Source: Filosporella fistucella
Taxonomy: Eukaryota > Ascomycota > Leotiomycetes > Helotiales
NCBI GenBank assembly: GCA_030077755.1
Contig: JAQJZZ010000002.1
Span: 2,108,001-2,172,000, forward strand
DNA: 64,000 nt
Direction: 5' to 3'
A model generated the notes under the pieces. That model saw nothing but the letters and a program-made list of their open reading frames with translations. It ran no database searches and was not told the origin of the DNA. Below are positions 32,496-43,982 of the stretch, piece after piece. Each line of letters opens with the position of its first letter. The stretch's first letter is position 1. The translations under genes were made by a program, and so were the position numbers.

Positions 32496-34089
32496 TCACC
32501 ATCCCCTCCACCTGGGCCAGACATCAATAATTTCATCCTCCTTTCCCTTCCTCGTCTCGTCCACAATCAGATACCAACTGAACCCCGCCCCAGCTATACA
32601 AGCATGATTAGGCCAGACCCTGACCTTCTGCCCCACCTTCAAACTCTCTGGTTCAATACCCTCTCCTTTCCAAACCAAAATACCGTGTTCTTGACTGACT
32701 CTCCCAATTTGCCACCCGACATGCTGCTCCGGACCCGTCGTTGGTAACCTGACCCCTTCTCTGTTCCACGGAGATAATATACCCCATCCAGGATACGCTT
32801 TACATGGCTCACGCCCAAGTGCTATACACCCACTTCCTATTAATGCTTCAGGGGAGCCATTGATTCCACGTCCAGGATAAAGTGATGCTACTTCGGCGAG
32901 AATGGTGAATGCTATGTCGTTCCAAGCAAGCATTGCGTGTGGTCCTTCAGTAGGCAGAGCATGTGTAGCTAACTGTTGCACATCAAGTGTAGGGTAAACA
33001 CCAGCATGGATCTCGATACCGCACTTCTGTATTCGAATAGCCTCAATAGTTGCCCTGAGAGCAGATATAGCTGCACCCTCTTCGGCAGGCGTATCCGTAT
33101 TGTCGATGAGGAGATTACGGACAGCGGTAGTAGTAGGTGTTGCACCTACAGAGAGAACAAGTGGTTTGCTAGGGGCAAGGGAGTGTACAGCTGTTGCTGT
33201 TACGAGAAGAGCTTCGAACTCTTGGCGGAGAAAGTCGAGGGCCATCGCGCGATTTGAGCTGGAATAAGATTGCCCTGCGTGAGAATAGAGACCAAGCAGT
33301 ACAGCTTTGCCCTGTGATTCAAGTTCTAAGAGCGAGACTATGAGATCTGAACAAGCCTTTGTTTGGGGTGCTACACCAGCTCTGTGGCCGCCCATGTCGA
33401 TCTTGAGAAAGACTTCCGGGGCAATATTGACTAACTCGTGGATGGCGATGATGGACGGGATTTGGTCGATGTGATCGACCATAAGGGATAGCCCTTTTGG
33501 GCCCAGAGCTTGAGCAATTAGAGAAAGGCGTTCTACCGCTGCTGGGGTCACCGGGAAGCTGTATAGGAGCTGGAGATTGTGAGGAATTTTCAAGGGTGGG
33601 GGTGGGTTGTACCTACACTGACTGCTCTTCCCGCTGCTTTATACTCTAACATCAATGGCAAAATATACTCTGCTTCTACAAGTGTAGATACAATGATGTT
33701 CACGGGGCCGGTTCCACTTCCAACTTGAAGCCTGGTGAGTTCGGTGGTCTAATGGTTTAGCTAAGACCTAGTGTACAGCAGAACCAAACCCGCAAGTGAA
33801 TCACTTGAAACTCTTGAATGATATCTAGAATAAAATGATAGGATTTGAATTGCGCAGATATCTAGAACGACTGTGATTGAAGGGCAATGCACACCTTATG
33901 TGTTTTGATATGAGCTCTCCACCCAAATTTCAATGCCTCCACTGCTTCCAACATCCGATTGCAGTTGTTCTGGAGTTTGCCCAGGTCGAACACAGCTGCT
34001 GGTCCAGCCACATCTTTCAATGACTTTCCAACAAATTGCTTCTGTAGTTCCTCTTTGATAGAAAGAGGGTATAATGTCGTAGTAGCCAT
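32496..34089 (-). CDS. PLP-dependent D-serine dehydratase / D-threonine aldolase-like protein
   Basis: Three exons on the minus strand: 34089-33895, 33748-33617 and 33569-32496 (introns of 146 and 47 nt, both phase 0), about 466 residues. The N-terminal alanine-racemase-type barrel carries RAHIKTHK at about 58-65; Lys62 is the expected pyridoxal-phosphate lysine. The second exon reads TTELTRLQVGSGTGPVNIIV and the third begins LLYSFPV. GGHRAGV, LGLYSHAGQSY and LSVGATPT line the cofactor site. Near the end WPNHACIAGAG supplies the His and Cys that bind zinc in the yeast Dsd1 and chicken D-serine dehydratase group. The reaction is most likely D-serine to pyruvate and ammonia; D-threonine aldolase activity is the alternative within the same fold. 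Intact, and divergent from TAF1. Confidence 0.88.
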
Positions 34090-34766
34090 GACTTGATTGC
34101 TGAGACTGCTCAGAGATTACAGGGCGAAAAGAACAAGCTTGAAAGATATGAAGGCTAAGAGCTGACTGCAATATTAAGGCTTGAATCCAAAAGTAGCTAT
34201 AATTCCCATGAGTCAGACGAAGTCCAAGGCTATGGCAGGTGTCAAGAAAGGTAGTAGATTGCTAAAGTTTGGTCTTCTGTTCTTGCCGCGGGGCAAAATA
34301 AGCTGAGCTAAAATGGACTAAGTACATTTGCAACGACGACACGGAAAGAGCTTAACGGGGAATTTCAAAATTTCAAGGTTCTCTTTGACCAAATGCTGAT
34401 GTCTGACTCTGTCAGAAATGAGGCCTTGAATCGAGATTCTCAAGAAGGTGAATTCGATAAAATCCTGTTTGGAACCTAATTAACCCTCCCATTCACGTGA
34501 TCGTAGCCTTACATGAGGTGGCGGCTAATATTCGGATGCGCAACTCTCTCTCAACATCCATTCCACTTCTCCATCCTCCTTCCATCATACCCTTCTGCGC
34601 GCAACCCACTCGCCTTCTGTTCGCCCTCGACTCCTCGAGAACGAAATCAGATCCTCTACAGATACCCCACGCGTAGAAATAAGCTTGAAATAGCTTCCTT
34701 TCGAATGATCCGCGCGCCTTTCGACGGCGCTCCAAGCTGTGGGGAGGAATAGCGAAATATAGCAAG
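34090..34766. promoter_or_regulatory. Divergent promoter region
   Basis: The 677 bp between the start of the D-serine dehydratase-like gene (-) and the start of TAF1 (+) must contain both promoters. I see no diagnostic element. Confidence 0.5.
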
Positions 34767-37700
34767 ATGGACGGCCCAGAGTTCTCCGCATTCAATGCGG
34801 ATGATTGGAAACTTCAAGATGAGAAGGATGATGCCGCGATGCGTAGTGTTCTCGATGCGCAGCCTGGAGAAGACAACCCTCTCCTCATTGACATGGACCG
34901 CCCCCTTGAGGTTGGAGAGAAGGCAGACGATGCGGAGGATTTTGAGGATATAAGTGATGATGATCTGCCAGAGGAAGAAGATGCTACAGGCGTCAACGTG
35001 GAGAACGGGAATGGCATGGACGATATGTTCGGGCACGAAGAGGATGATGATCTATTTGGAGACGGCGGCGATGCATTTGACAGCTTCGAAGATGTGCATG
35101 GAGATCAAGCCAATGGAGTTGCAGCCCCTCATACGAACGGTGTATTGTCGTTACCATCTGCGGAACCCGAAATAGATCTTCGAGAACTCAACTTCCCTTC
35201 GAACAACGCGAATCCCGACGCTGACGCCCTTTCTGATGTTGGAGACGTGGATGAATTCTTGAAGGAGCACTTTCCTGCATATCAAAAGGGGGCTATATTG
35301 GATATGAATGCTCTCCTGCCGCCCAAGCAAGCCAAGTTGGCACCGAAAGTACCTCTCAAGCCACCAAAAGCTGTTCATCCAGGCAAGGTCAGTCTGGACA
35401 TTGCCCCTGATCAAGAGAAGAACTTCAGAATCCCTGGCCCTTCAACGACCGATAAATACAAGAGAGCCACAGAAGCAGAGACGAGGGGCTTCGTACCCAT
35501 TATTGAGGAATCATCCGCCGAAGATGAAAGCGAAGATGAGTTCGATTATTCGCCGTTTGACCCGAATGAAAGAATCGGTGGTTTAACAATGACGGACTTG
35601 GAGATGATTTGTATGGACTTTGAATCAAAGATCAACCCTGTGGTCGAGTCCATCATACAAGAACAAGAGGAAAAGGAGGACGAAGAAATGGATGAGTGGG
35701 ACGCAATGTTTCTTACACCAGCGACGAAGCGAAAGGCTCCACAAGCTGAGCCAGATTTCATAATTGCGCCTCACTATGCTCTGCCAAATTTCGACAATTT
35801 CGAGGCCATGACAGCTCAAATCGCGAAGCGGGTAGTCCTTGACCTCAACGATCCCCATCTCCTTGTAGACATCCAAGAATTCAATCCCACGGCTAACAAG
35901 CGTCGTCGCCTGGGAATGGGAGGAAATTTCAAACGCACTGGAGCTGGCGGCTTCAAAGCTGCCTTAGCTGCGCGATTCAATACATCAAATGATGCAGCAT
36001 ATGTTGCTCTAAAGGATAACCACACCAGCAAGGTTCGTGCCACAATTGGCAACATGTCCGTTGAGCACAGTATGCCAGCAATCAAACTTCAGTGGCCATA
36101 TTACCGTGTCAAATTATTGACCCAAGAGGCAAGATCATTCCATCGCCCAGCCCTCAAGTTCAACAAATTTGTTGGCCAATCCATCACTTTCTCAAAACCT
36201 GGCATGCGCAAGAAGAAGACCGTCAAAGGTTTATCTACTGCAGATATCTTCAAGGAGACCAAGGATTTGTCCCTTTCAGATCATTACTCGACAGCTACTC
36301 TTCTCGAATACTCAGAAGAGCATCCGACTGTACTTTCCAATTTTGGAATGGGCAATCGTATTGTCAATTATTATCGTCGCACTCACGACAAAGACAACGA
36401 GCGACCTCAGCCGGAGGACAAAATCGGTGACGTTCAAGTTCTGCTCCCCGAGGACAAATCCCCATTCTCAAATTTCGGAATGGTTGATCCGGGTGAGACG
36501 GTACGGGCAATTCACAACTCGATGTACAGAGCACCGATCTTTAAACACGATCCCAAAAATACGGACTTCTTGGTAATTCGTAGCAGTACTGGTGTTCATG
36601 GCACAGCTTGGCACATCCGAAATATTGATAGTTTGTTCGTCGTTGGCCAACAGTTCCCCTCCATGGAAATTCCTGGTCCTCATTCCCGGAAGGTTACTAA
36701 CGCTGCCAAAAATCGGATGAAGATGATCGCCTTCCGGAAGGTCCGTCACAATCCAAATGGACAATTGAAGATTGGAGATATTACAGCACACATCAGTGAT
36801 TCTACCGACATGCAAAATCGTCAAAAGCTTAAGGAATTTATGCATTATGACAAGACCGAAAAGGTGTGGAGGATGAAGCCTGGAGATATCGTTCCTGAGG
36901 AGTCAGTGATTCGATCCATGGTTAAACCAGAAGAAGTCTGCGTTATTGATGCAATGCAAGTTGGTGCGCGGCATTTGATTGATTCTGGATATGCTGCTCA
37001 GGATGATGATGAACCACCGACCGCCAATGAGAACGCTGATGAGAAATCTGCTGAGCAGAAGCTCGAGGAGAGTTTGGCGCCTTGGAAAACAAGCAAGGCC
37101 TTTCTTGAGGCTTCGGCAGATAAGGCCATGCTTGAGCTGCATGGTGCCGGTGACCCCTCTGGCGCAGGACTGGCGTTCAGTCTTCTCAAAACCTCTATGA
37201 AAGGAGGCTTCCTTGAAAAACTTACAACTGGCCCAGGTTCGAGCACTGAAACAAAGATGTTTGCTGTTAGCAAAGGACTGAACAACGGACACACATACAA
37301 TGTAAAGAACCAACAGGCTCTTTACAACGAGGCAATCCGCAAAATCTGGGAAAAGCAAAAGGAGAGTCTAACCAATACCAATGAGGACAACCTCTTTGAA
37401 GTCGAGGATGATCATTCCATGGCCACTCCTGCCCCATTTGATGATAATGCCAGTGTGTTTAGCAGTGCTAGCAGGGTCATGAAGATTACCAGGACCGTTC
37501 GAAATGAGGCTGGTCAACTTGTTGAGGTCACGGAGATGGTTAAAGATCCCAAAGTGTGGCGTTCATATGAAAAGCGTCGGAAAGAGATCATCGCAGAGCA
37601 AAAGGAGTAAGAGTACCTCAGCATATTCTTGTTCGATTATTTACTAATATTAAATAGTGTTTACGCTTTGGCTGCTACTGATATGGGCTCAGAGGAGAGC

Positions 37701-38085
37701 AAGAGGTAGAATACAGATCGTTCTCACATATAGTGATGAAAAGCTAACCATTTCTAGACTTAAGGACGAACTAGAAAGACTCAAGAGAAATCGTGACCGT
37801 CGTTTCGCACGCGAAAACCAAAAGAAGGGCCTCACAAGCAAGAGAGGTTCCATGACCATTGACGCCGGCGATGGTCTCTCACCAGCTTCAACCCCAACAC
37901 CATCCATCGAAAAGCCTACGGGTACTACCAGAAAGTGTGCGAACTGTGGAGCATCAGGACACATCAAGACGAACAAAAAGTACTGTAACCAAATTTGCTA
38001 CCGAGCAGCGGCGAGAAAACGAGATCAAATTCGGCGAGCAGAGCAGAGAAGATTGGAGGATCACGCCTCCGATCCTTTTGCCTGA
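34767..38085 (+). CDS. taf1: TFIID subunit TAF1
   Basis: Three exons, 34767-37606, 37658-37705 and 37758-38085, give about 1,071 residues. The middle exon is 48 nt, supported by a TACTAAT branch site, in-phase GT-AG ends on both sides, and the result EESKR joined to LKDELERLKRNRDRR. The N-terminus is acidic with DDWKLQDEKDD and many Asp/Glu, like the TBP-binding TAND region. The central DUF3591 core is recognised by KLQWPYYRVKLLTQEARSFH, FSKPGMRKKK, DLSLSDHYSTATLLEYSEE and NFGMGNRIVNYYRR. The C-terminus has the zinc knuckle CANCGASGHIKTNKKYC and a basic tail. There is no bromodomain, as usual in yeasts and fungi. It acts as the scaffold of TFIID at nuclear promoters. Confidence 0.95.
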
Positions 38086-39137
38086 AGTGCCTTATTTTTG
38101 CAGACATCTATTTCATTACGTATATCTTACAACACTTAGCTAATACTTTACTCAGGCTCTGTCCAATGCTGAATGGCACCATGAAGCAAGAGGACATGGC
38201 GCCTAATCATGGTGGATTTGGTGCTATACAGGCCCCGTCTTTTACTTGAGCTGCTATCACATCATCTCGCTTCTCAAAATCGAGCATGAAAGCCATGGTG
38301 ACACAGCACCATGGACAATGTTACTCGCTCTACACAAAAGGTCGTATTCCGACTAAACGATCCCCTTCCCCTTAATTCACACAGGACACATTGTACAGGT
38401 AAAAATAGGAGCAGGTACCAGGCGTTGGACAGGGCATCTTCATGTTGGAGTTCAGGACGTCAACGGCGATTGGCGGGCATGCATGGATTGTACGAACTGG
38501 GGTGGCATCGGGGCGTTGGATGCTTTGATTTGGCGGTACTGCTCAGAAGCGAGAGTGAAGGAGACATAGCTGAATCAAAGATTCTGACTCTGACACGCGT
38601 GTCTGAAGGTGATTTGAATAGTGCTACATGTCTATGGAATACTACTAGTGTCTACTCCCTATTCAATCATATTGAAGCCCCCTTTCTTCCGATCCTTCTG
38701 CCGTGGTAACCGCAGGGCAATACTTCACGGTATCCTGTTCCGCTTGTCTTATTTGGAACCATAAGTTTTATGATGCAGCCCACTCTTCAATCACAAAGAG
38801 ACTGTGTTACCGTACCAATAATAATTTATCTGACCATGGCCGCTCTGGCTGCCCTGGAGAGATTCTTGGTTTCGGAACCAAGTTATTCTGCGTGTAACGG
38901 GATATGAAGCTTAATGTTACTACAAACAGCGGCATATCAAATTGCGAGTTTCGAGAATGATCACAAAGGTTTGCAATGAATAAGTTCGATTTATTCAACA
39001 TCATTGTTGCTCTTAATGTAACTCCAAGTACTCCATAAACAACGAAACATAAATACGGCTGTCAGACAACAAGTCTGTGATTCTAATCAACTCCTCCTCC
39101 ACAAAGCACTGGCTTAATCCCTCTCTAACCTTCTATT
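38086..39137. other. Intergenic region, no gene seen
   Basis: Lies between TAF1 (+) and the uracil-DNA glycosylase gene (-), which converge. A frame at 38311-38709 (+) is open for 132 codons but has no recognisable domain or splice signal use. The region is longer than most convergent spacers here, so an untranslated RNA or a small gene cannot be ruled out. Confidence 0.45.
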
Positions 39138-40163
39138 CTAAACACCAGCATCCTCAGGCTTGACATCCAGATTCCAGTCAATCTCACTACCCTCTCCATA
39201 CCTCTCTTTCAACCACTCATTCGTCTTCCTGAAATGTCCGCAGTCAAACCAACCCCTACTAGCACTCAAAGGACTAGGATGCACCGAAGTCAACACAGCA
39301 TGTCTCTTCTTATCCACCTTACTAACTCTCTTTCCAGCTGGTGCTCCCCAAGCTAGGAATACCACCCCATCTCGTCTCTTCGTGGCAACTGTATCAATTA
39401 CTTTCTGTGTAAATTTCTCCCAGCCTCTGTTTGCATGACTGTTTGCTTCGTGGGCCCGGACAGTAAGACATGTATTAAGAAGAAGAACGCCGCGGTCAGC
39501 CCAGGGTGTTAGAAGTCCTGTGTTGCGAGGTGGAGGCTTGAAGGAGGGGTAGTCTTTGGCGAGACATTTGTATATGTTTTTCAGAGAGGGCGGAGCGATA
39601 GTTGGAGGGCGGACGGAGAAGGAGAGGCCGTGAGCTTGGTTGTCGTTGTGGTAAGGATCTTGGCCTATCACTACAGCCTTGACTGTGTTGAGGGGAGTAT
39701 GGCGGGACCTGGGGCTGTTAACATAAACTCTTGGAGGCAATTGAGCTTGGGATATGAAAATGGGTGAAACGAACCAAGAATAGATGTCTGCCTCTGGTGG
39801 AAAGATTTTCTTGCCCTGCTCCTTTTCTCTTTTCAGGAACCTCTTCAACTCCAGAAAATCTTTCGTCAGAACTTCATCTTTCAATTCCTTCAACCACGTC
39901 TCGTCCAGGGTATCAATCTCCAATTTCAAGAGATCCTTCTGCTCGTCTGTCAACGTAGCTAACCATTTCTCCTTATTGAATTTGATAGCGGGCAAGGAAG
40001 CAGGGGCAGGTTGCTCAGAGCCAGGAATAACCGTGCCCTTCGTAGCAGATGCAGGTTTTGGTGCAGCTTTAGGAGCGGTGAAGAATGAGGTGATGGAAGC
40101 GTTTGCTCGAGGTTTCTTTGCATCCGATGTGGGAGCATCACCAGCTTTGCGTTTGAGAGACAT
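39138..40163 (-). CDS. ung1: Uracil-DNA glycosylase, family 1 (UNG)
   Basis: Two exons on the minus strand, 40163-39775 and 39708-39138, about 319 residues. The 66-nt intron (39774-39709, GTTCGT...CCCCAG) is a multiple of three without a stop, so it hides as open frame; removing it restores DIYSWSRHTPLNTVKAVVIGQDPYH-type text, as in all UNGs. GQDPYH contains the catalytic Asp at about 147. LLLNTCLTV holds the uracil-recognising Asn, and HPSPLS the DNA-intercalation loop with the catalytic His. The N-terminus has a nuclear signal (LKRKAGDAPTSDAKKPR) and SITSFFTAP, similar to the PCNA-binding box of human UNG2. It removes uracil from DNA in base-excision repair. CACGAAA and ACGCG motifs upstream suggest G1/S control. 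Confidence 0.95.
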   Translation of the reverse strand: MSLKRKAGDAPTSDAKKPRANASITSFFTAPKAAPKPASATKGTVIPGSEQPAPASLPAIKFNKEKWLATLTDEQKDLLKLEIDTLDETWLKELKDEVLTKDFLELKRFLKREKEQGKKIFPPEADIYSWFVSPIFISQAQLPPRVYVNSPRSRHTPLNTVKAVVIGQDPYHNDNQAHGLSFSVRPPTIAPPSLKNIYKCLAKDYPSFKPPPRNTGLLTPWADRGVLLLNTCLTVRAHEANSHANRGWEKFTQKVIDTVATKRRDGVVFLAWGAPAGKRVSKVDKKRHAVLTSVHPSPLSASRGWFDCGHFRKTNEWLKERYGEGSEIDWNLDVKPEDAGV

Positions 40164-40612
40164 GATGAGGGTTCTGCGAGATAAAATGAAGAAAGACAGT
40201 GTGTCGTTTTTTACAATTGAGGGTGGATTTGTAGTGGATTGCGGAGAGTGGAGATGGAGGTTGGTGTCGGAGAAAAGAGGAGTTTAAGATCACGAAAATG
40301 GTGACGCGGGTAGAAGCGCGTTGAGTGGTACGGCCTGCAAGGATAACGCGAAGTCAGGGGGTCCGAGCGATTCAGCTCCAGGCAGGAATCTCACCAGAAC
40401 CCACCTCAGAACAGCTGCCTTTACAATGTGATAACTCGATATGAGTAATGCCGAGTTGTTTTCCAGCTCGAGACTGTTAGGTATTATTCATTTCTCTACT
40501 ACTTGTACATCCAAACAAAACGCCCATTTCGCTATGCATATCGCCAATTGGTTTACAGAGAGTTGATATCTTTCCTTTTGTGCGCCAAAATTCACCCAGA
40601 ATGGAGATTCTC
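40164..40612. other. UNG promoter and 3' flank of carrier gene
   Basis: This spacer carries the promoter of the uracil-DNA glycosylase gene on its left side and the 3' end of the mitochondrial carrier gene on its right. No gene is present. Confidence 0.55.
40291..40308 (-). promoter_or_regulatory. Possible SBF/MBF cell-cycle boxes upstream of UNG
   Basis: CACGAAA (40291-40297) matches the Swi4 cell-cycle box and ACGCG (40304-40308) the core of the MluI cell-cycle box. They lie about 130-145 bp upstream of the UNG start codon. Yeast UNG1 peaks at G1/S. Both motifs are short, so chance matches are possible. Confidence 0.3.
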
Positions 40613-42045
40613 TTACACGGCTGAGCTTTTCCGTTCAGCTCTCTCATTCACACTTCGAAATGTTCTCTTCCCAACCTCGTAAGAACTAATCATGATTGCA
40701 CATGCTGGTGCTACCTTCAAAGTCCGAGGTACCCATCCCCTCCAAAGTCCAGCGAATCCCTCCTCTCTGAATATGTGCCATAAAAATCGAGGCATCGACC
40801 TCTCTTCGGGTGCTAGAGCTCTCTCAACACCAGAAGCTTGTGCTCCTGGCTCAACAAATACCTGTCTGCGCGTCTTTCCCACGTCGAAGGGTGTGGTGAG
40901 AACAGACGCTACCGCTCCTGACGTAGCTCCCGCAATAAAGCTATCGATAAACGTTGCTGCGTGGTTCTCGCGGCTCTGAGAACGACTTCTCGCTCGAGCT
41001 TTGGATGATCCTTCAGTCGAAAGTTTGCGTCCTCTACCCCTCTCACGTGCTTCAGTCAAAGCACCTCGAATGCTTTCATACCCCCACCAATAGATACCAG
41101 AGAATGGTACATCCCGCCAAAGCGTCAAAGTCAATCCTCTCCACAACGAAGTATATCCATGACTCGAAACCATTTCTCCCACTCCTTTTAATGTTTCCGC
41201 AAAATGTGCCCCTCCTGTCGACGTGCTAGCTTGCATTCTTGTTCTGAACATCTCGATCGGACTAACAACTCCAGCGGCTAGAATTCGAGCAGCAGCACCG
41301 GCTACCAAAGGGGCATAATTGTCAGAAAACATCCGATTGATTGGACTCTGCTTGTTAAATCGTAACCAATCATAACCAGTGAAATAAATAATATTTCCAG
41401 GGATTGTCATCGCTAGCGTTGGAGATAACCCTCTCCATAGTGTTGTAATGCCTTCATTCCTGGCGATTTTCCGCAGACCATCGAATGTTGAGTTTATCGT
41501 TTTCTTTTGTGTTTCTTCCACAGCACATTCTACCCCTACCGAATCTGTCATGATTCCTATCCTCGGTGCAGCCAAGCAGTATTCTGAATTGCTTGTGGCA
41601 AAGAAAACCTCCCGGCAACATGCGGTAACTCCAAGGTTCGGGGGAAGTGTGTTGAATGACTGGGGCGAAGTCGCAGCAAATTTCGAGATGGAAGTCAGTG
41701 TCGATTGAGTCGGTTGGGATTGAAGCCGGACTCGAACGACGTCGAGGGGTGTGACTAGTATAGAATATCAGTATTTGAACCTGTAACATTATCCGCGGAG
41801 TTTGATTCACCTAGTAAGGAGGTTAATAAACTTCCAGACATTGCAGACATCATCTTTTGCCCAGCAGTGAGGTCAACCTCGATATCCTCATTATCTCCCG
41901 TCATTGCTATCGTCGACGAGATTCCAGGTATTGGGTTATCTCCGTGTATTCTATCATGGCCTTGACCTCCAAAGCTTCGATCCTTTTCGAAAGTGGTGGC
42001 GAGATCTTGGTCCGTATGGCCGTCCTGATCCCAATTGTTGGTCAT
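40613..42045 (-). CDS. mtm1: Mitochondrial carrier of the MTM1 / SLC25A39-40 type
   Basis: Two exons on the minus strand, 42045-41811 and 41754-40613 (56-nt intron, GTGAAT...ATACTAG), about 458 residues. The splice joins GSLLTSLL to VTPLDVVRVRLQSQ, the first carrier signature. The second is SPIEMFRTRMQ and the third TPFDVGKTRRQ, the three P-x-D/E-x-x-K/R motifs of six-helix inner-membrane carriers. Linking loops carry GITTLWRGLSPTL, GYTSLWRGLTLTLWRDVP and GFAGLWRGWVPR. An insert rich in Arg and Ser (KARARSRSQSRE) lies between helices four and five. This layout, with GYESIRGAL, matches yeast Mtm1 and human SLC25A39, which import glutathione and affect manganese loading of Sod2 and iron-sulfur metabolism. 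The first ATG at 42045 is preceded by no other in-frame ATG. The gene looks intact. Confidence 0.9.
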
Positions 42046-42420
42046 TGACAGAGAAAAGCTCAATTGTATTGCCAGCCAACTATCTCTTCAGTATGCCAAG
42101 CTTAAAGAATCGAATTCTTTATGTCGTCCCTGTTGATTGTTTGTATGTCTGTTCAAAGAATCAATGATGTCGCCAATATTTTGAACCGGAGCGGAGCTAA
42201 TTTTCTGCCATCTCAAAGCGGCAAAGTCAAAGAAATTCTAGCGCATCCTCGGCGATGACGCCGTCCTTTGATAAGATTAAGCTCCGATCGCCGCAGTATA
42301 GGATAACATCGAGCTCGGATTTAGTCATTCACCGAGACCTTCTTTCACCTAATAATCCTTCTACATTTTACGACCGAAGATTTTTGACCCTCTCCTAGAT
42401 TGCAAGATTCAGTACACACA
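42046..42420. promoter_or_regulatory. Divergent promoter of carrier and F-box genes
   Basis: The 375 bp between the start codons of the MTM1-like gene (-) and the HRT3-like gene (+) must serve both. A TGACG core is present near 42255. No firm element call can be made. Confidence 0.5.
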
Positions 42421-43982
42421 ATGGAAGATACGAATTCAGAATTAGAACAGTTCCGCCAGCAATGGCGCGCAGAAGTTTCCGCGAGATCTCAGGCAGACAA
42501 CAGAAGCTCCAGATCACCAAAGGCTACACGAAAACCTCCACCAATTTCGAGCTTGGCCCACAGCAGGATATCGAAGAATTCGAAGGATATTGACGATGAA
42601 TCAGAGTCACAGTCTTTCGCTGGCCTAGATGGCGCAAAGGATGATATCCAAGCAGAGAGCTCTGCAGGCTCCAAAGAGCCCCAGTCTGCTCTAGATCATT
42701 ACGAGAAAGCGGTAGAGAGAGAAGCACAAGGAAGTCTTGGAGACAGTCTTAACCTCTACCGGAAAGCCTTTCGTGTATGTCTTTCTACTCTACGAATGCC
42801 GTAAGATGCTAATTCGTATAGATGGATGATCGAGTGGATCAGAAATACAAGAACAAACACTTCCCTCCATCCTACTTTTCCTCGAAACAAACAAACAAAA
42901 ATCCCTCAAATGCCTCTGTTACAGTTCCCAATCCAGCTCATCACTCCCTAGATGGACCCCCACAATCGATCAAACAGCTCATTGCTGGATTCGCTGGCTT
43001 AACTATTGAAGGTGCTCCTCCAGCAATTGAAGGCACTCCTTCCCCGCCATGTCCTCTCGCAGACCTTCCGGACGAGATTCTTGTACACGTTCTCATGGAG
43101 CTGGCTATTGTTGACGTTGCATCATTCGTCAGACTAGCACAAGTCTGTAAGAAGATGGCATACTTAGTCGCCACCGAAGAACAAGTCTGGAAACGGGTGT
43201 GTATCGGCTCGGAGGTGGGGTTTGGAGCTATGCATTATCAGTGGCAACGAGAAGTACTCGGTGGACCACTGAAAGAAGACGTTGATGATACTTGGGACGG
43301 CAATCCGGGTGAAGATCTAAGTGATGGCACAGACTTAATCGACAGGACTCCTCTTAGTAATGATGATATGACAGAAGCTCTGCTTCACAGCGCGTATTCG
43401 TCATCTTGGCATTTGATGTTCCGGATGCGGCCGAGAATTCGTTTCAATGGGTGCTACATCAGCACGGTCAACTATATCAGGCCCGGCCAAGCGTCCCCCA
43501 GCCAGATAACATGGCACAGTCCGGTGCATATTGTCACATACTATCGTTATCTCCGTTTTTTCCGCGACGGGACAGTCATCAGCCTCCTGACAACTGATGA
43601 ACCTGCCAACGTAGTGCACCATCTCACCAAGGAACTCCAAGAGACACACAGGAATGGTGCTGCTCCTCACCTCCCGTCTTTCGTCATGCAAAACGCTTTG
43701 CGAGGTAGATGGCGACTCTCAACAGCCGACGACAATCCTGGAGTAGATCTCAAAGATGCCGAAGGGGAGCTGTTCGTAGAGACAGAAGGCGTGAGCTCAA
43801 AGTATATGTATCGCATGAAGCTCAGTCTGCGAAGTGCTGGGAAAGGTGCCAAAAACAACAAGCTTGTATGGCAAGGTTTCTGGAACTATAATCTGCTTAC
43901 GGATGATTCTGGCGAGTTTACATTGAGGAATGACAAGGCATTCTTCTGGAGCAGAGTGAAGAGTTACGGCAATGGAGCTTGA
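42421..43982 (+). CDS. hrt3: F-box protein of the HRT3 / FBXO9 type
   Basis: Two exons, 42421-42774 and 42822-43982 (47-nt intron, GTATGT...GTATAG, phase 0), about 504 residues. The N-terminus is Ser-rich, followed by ALDHYEKAVEREAQGSLGDSL, the TPR-like helix pair found in FBXO9 and yeast Hrt3. The F-box is PLADLPDEILVHVLMELAI with VCKKMAYLVATEEQVWKRVC at about 198-250. The C-terminal domain has WHLMFRMRPRIRFNGCYIS (the LY..RPR..FNG.Y motif of this family), YYRYLRFFRDGTVISLLTT and RGRWRLS, then KLVWQGFWNYN. The family forms SCF ubiquitin ligases; FBXO9 recognises regulators of TOR signalling, and Hrt3 substrates are less known. The gene is intact. Confidence 0.9.

Noticed and set aside
33730..33800. 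tRNA-like text (GGTGGTCTAATGGTTTAG) on the plus strand
   Set aside because: It is the antisense of an intron-exon boundary in the D-serine dehydratase-like gene, and no acceptor stem or anticodon arm could be formed around it.
42489..42727. Minus-strand frames across the F-box gene's first exon
   Set aside because: Shadows of a well-supported plus-strand gene.
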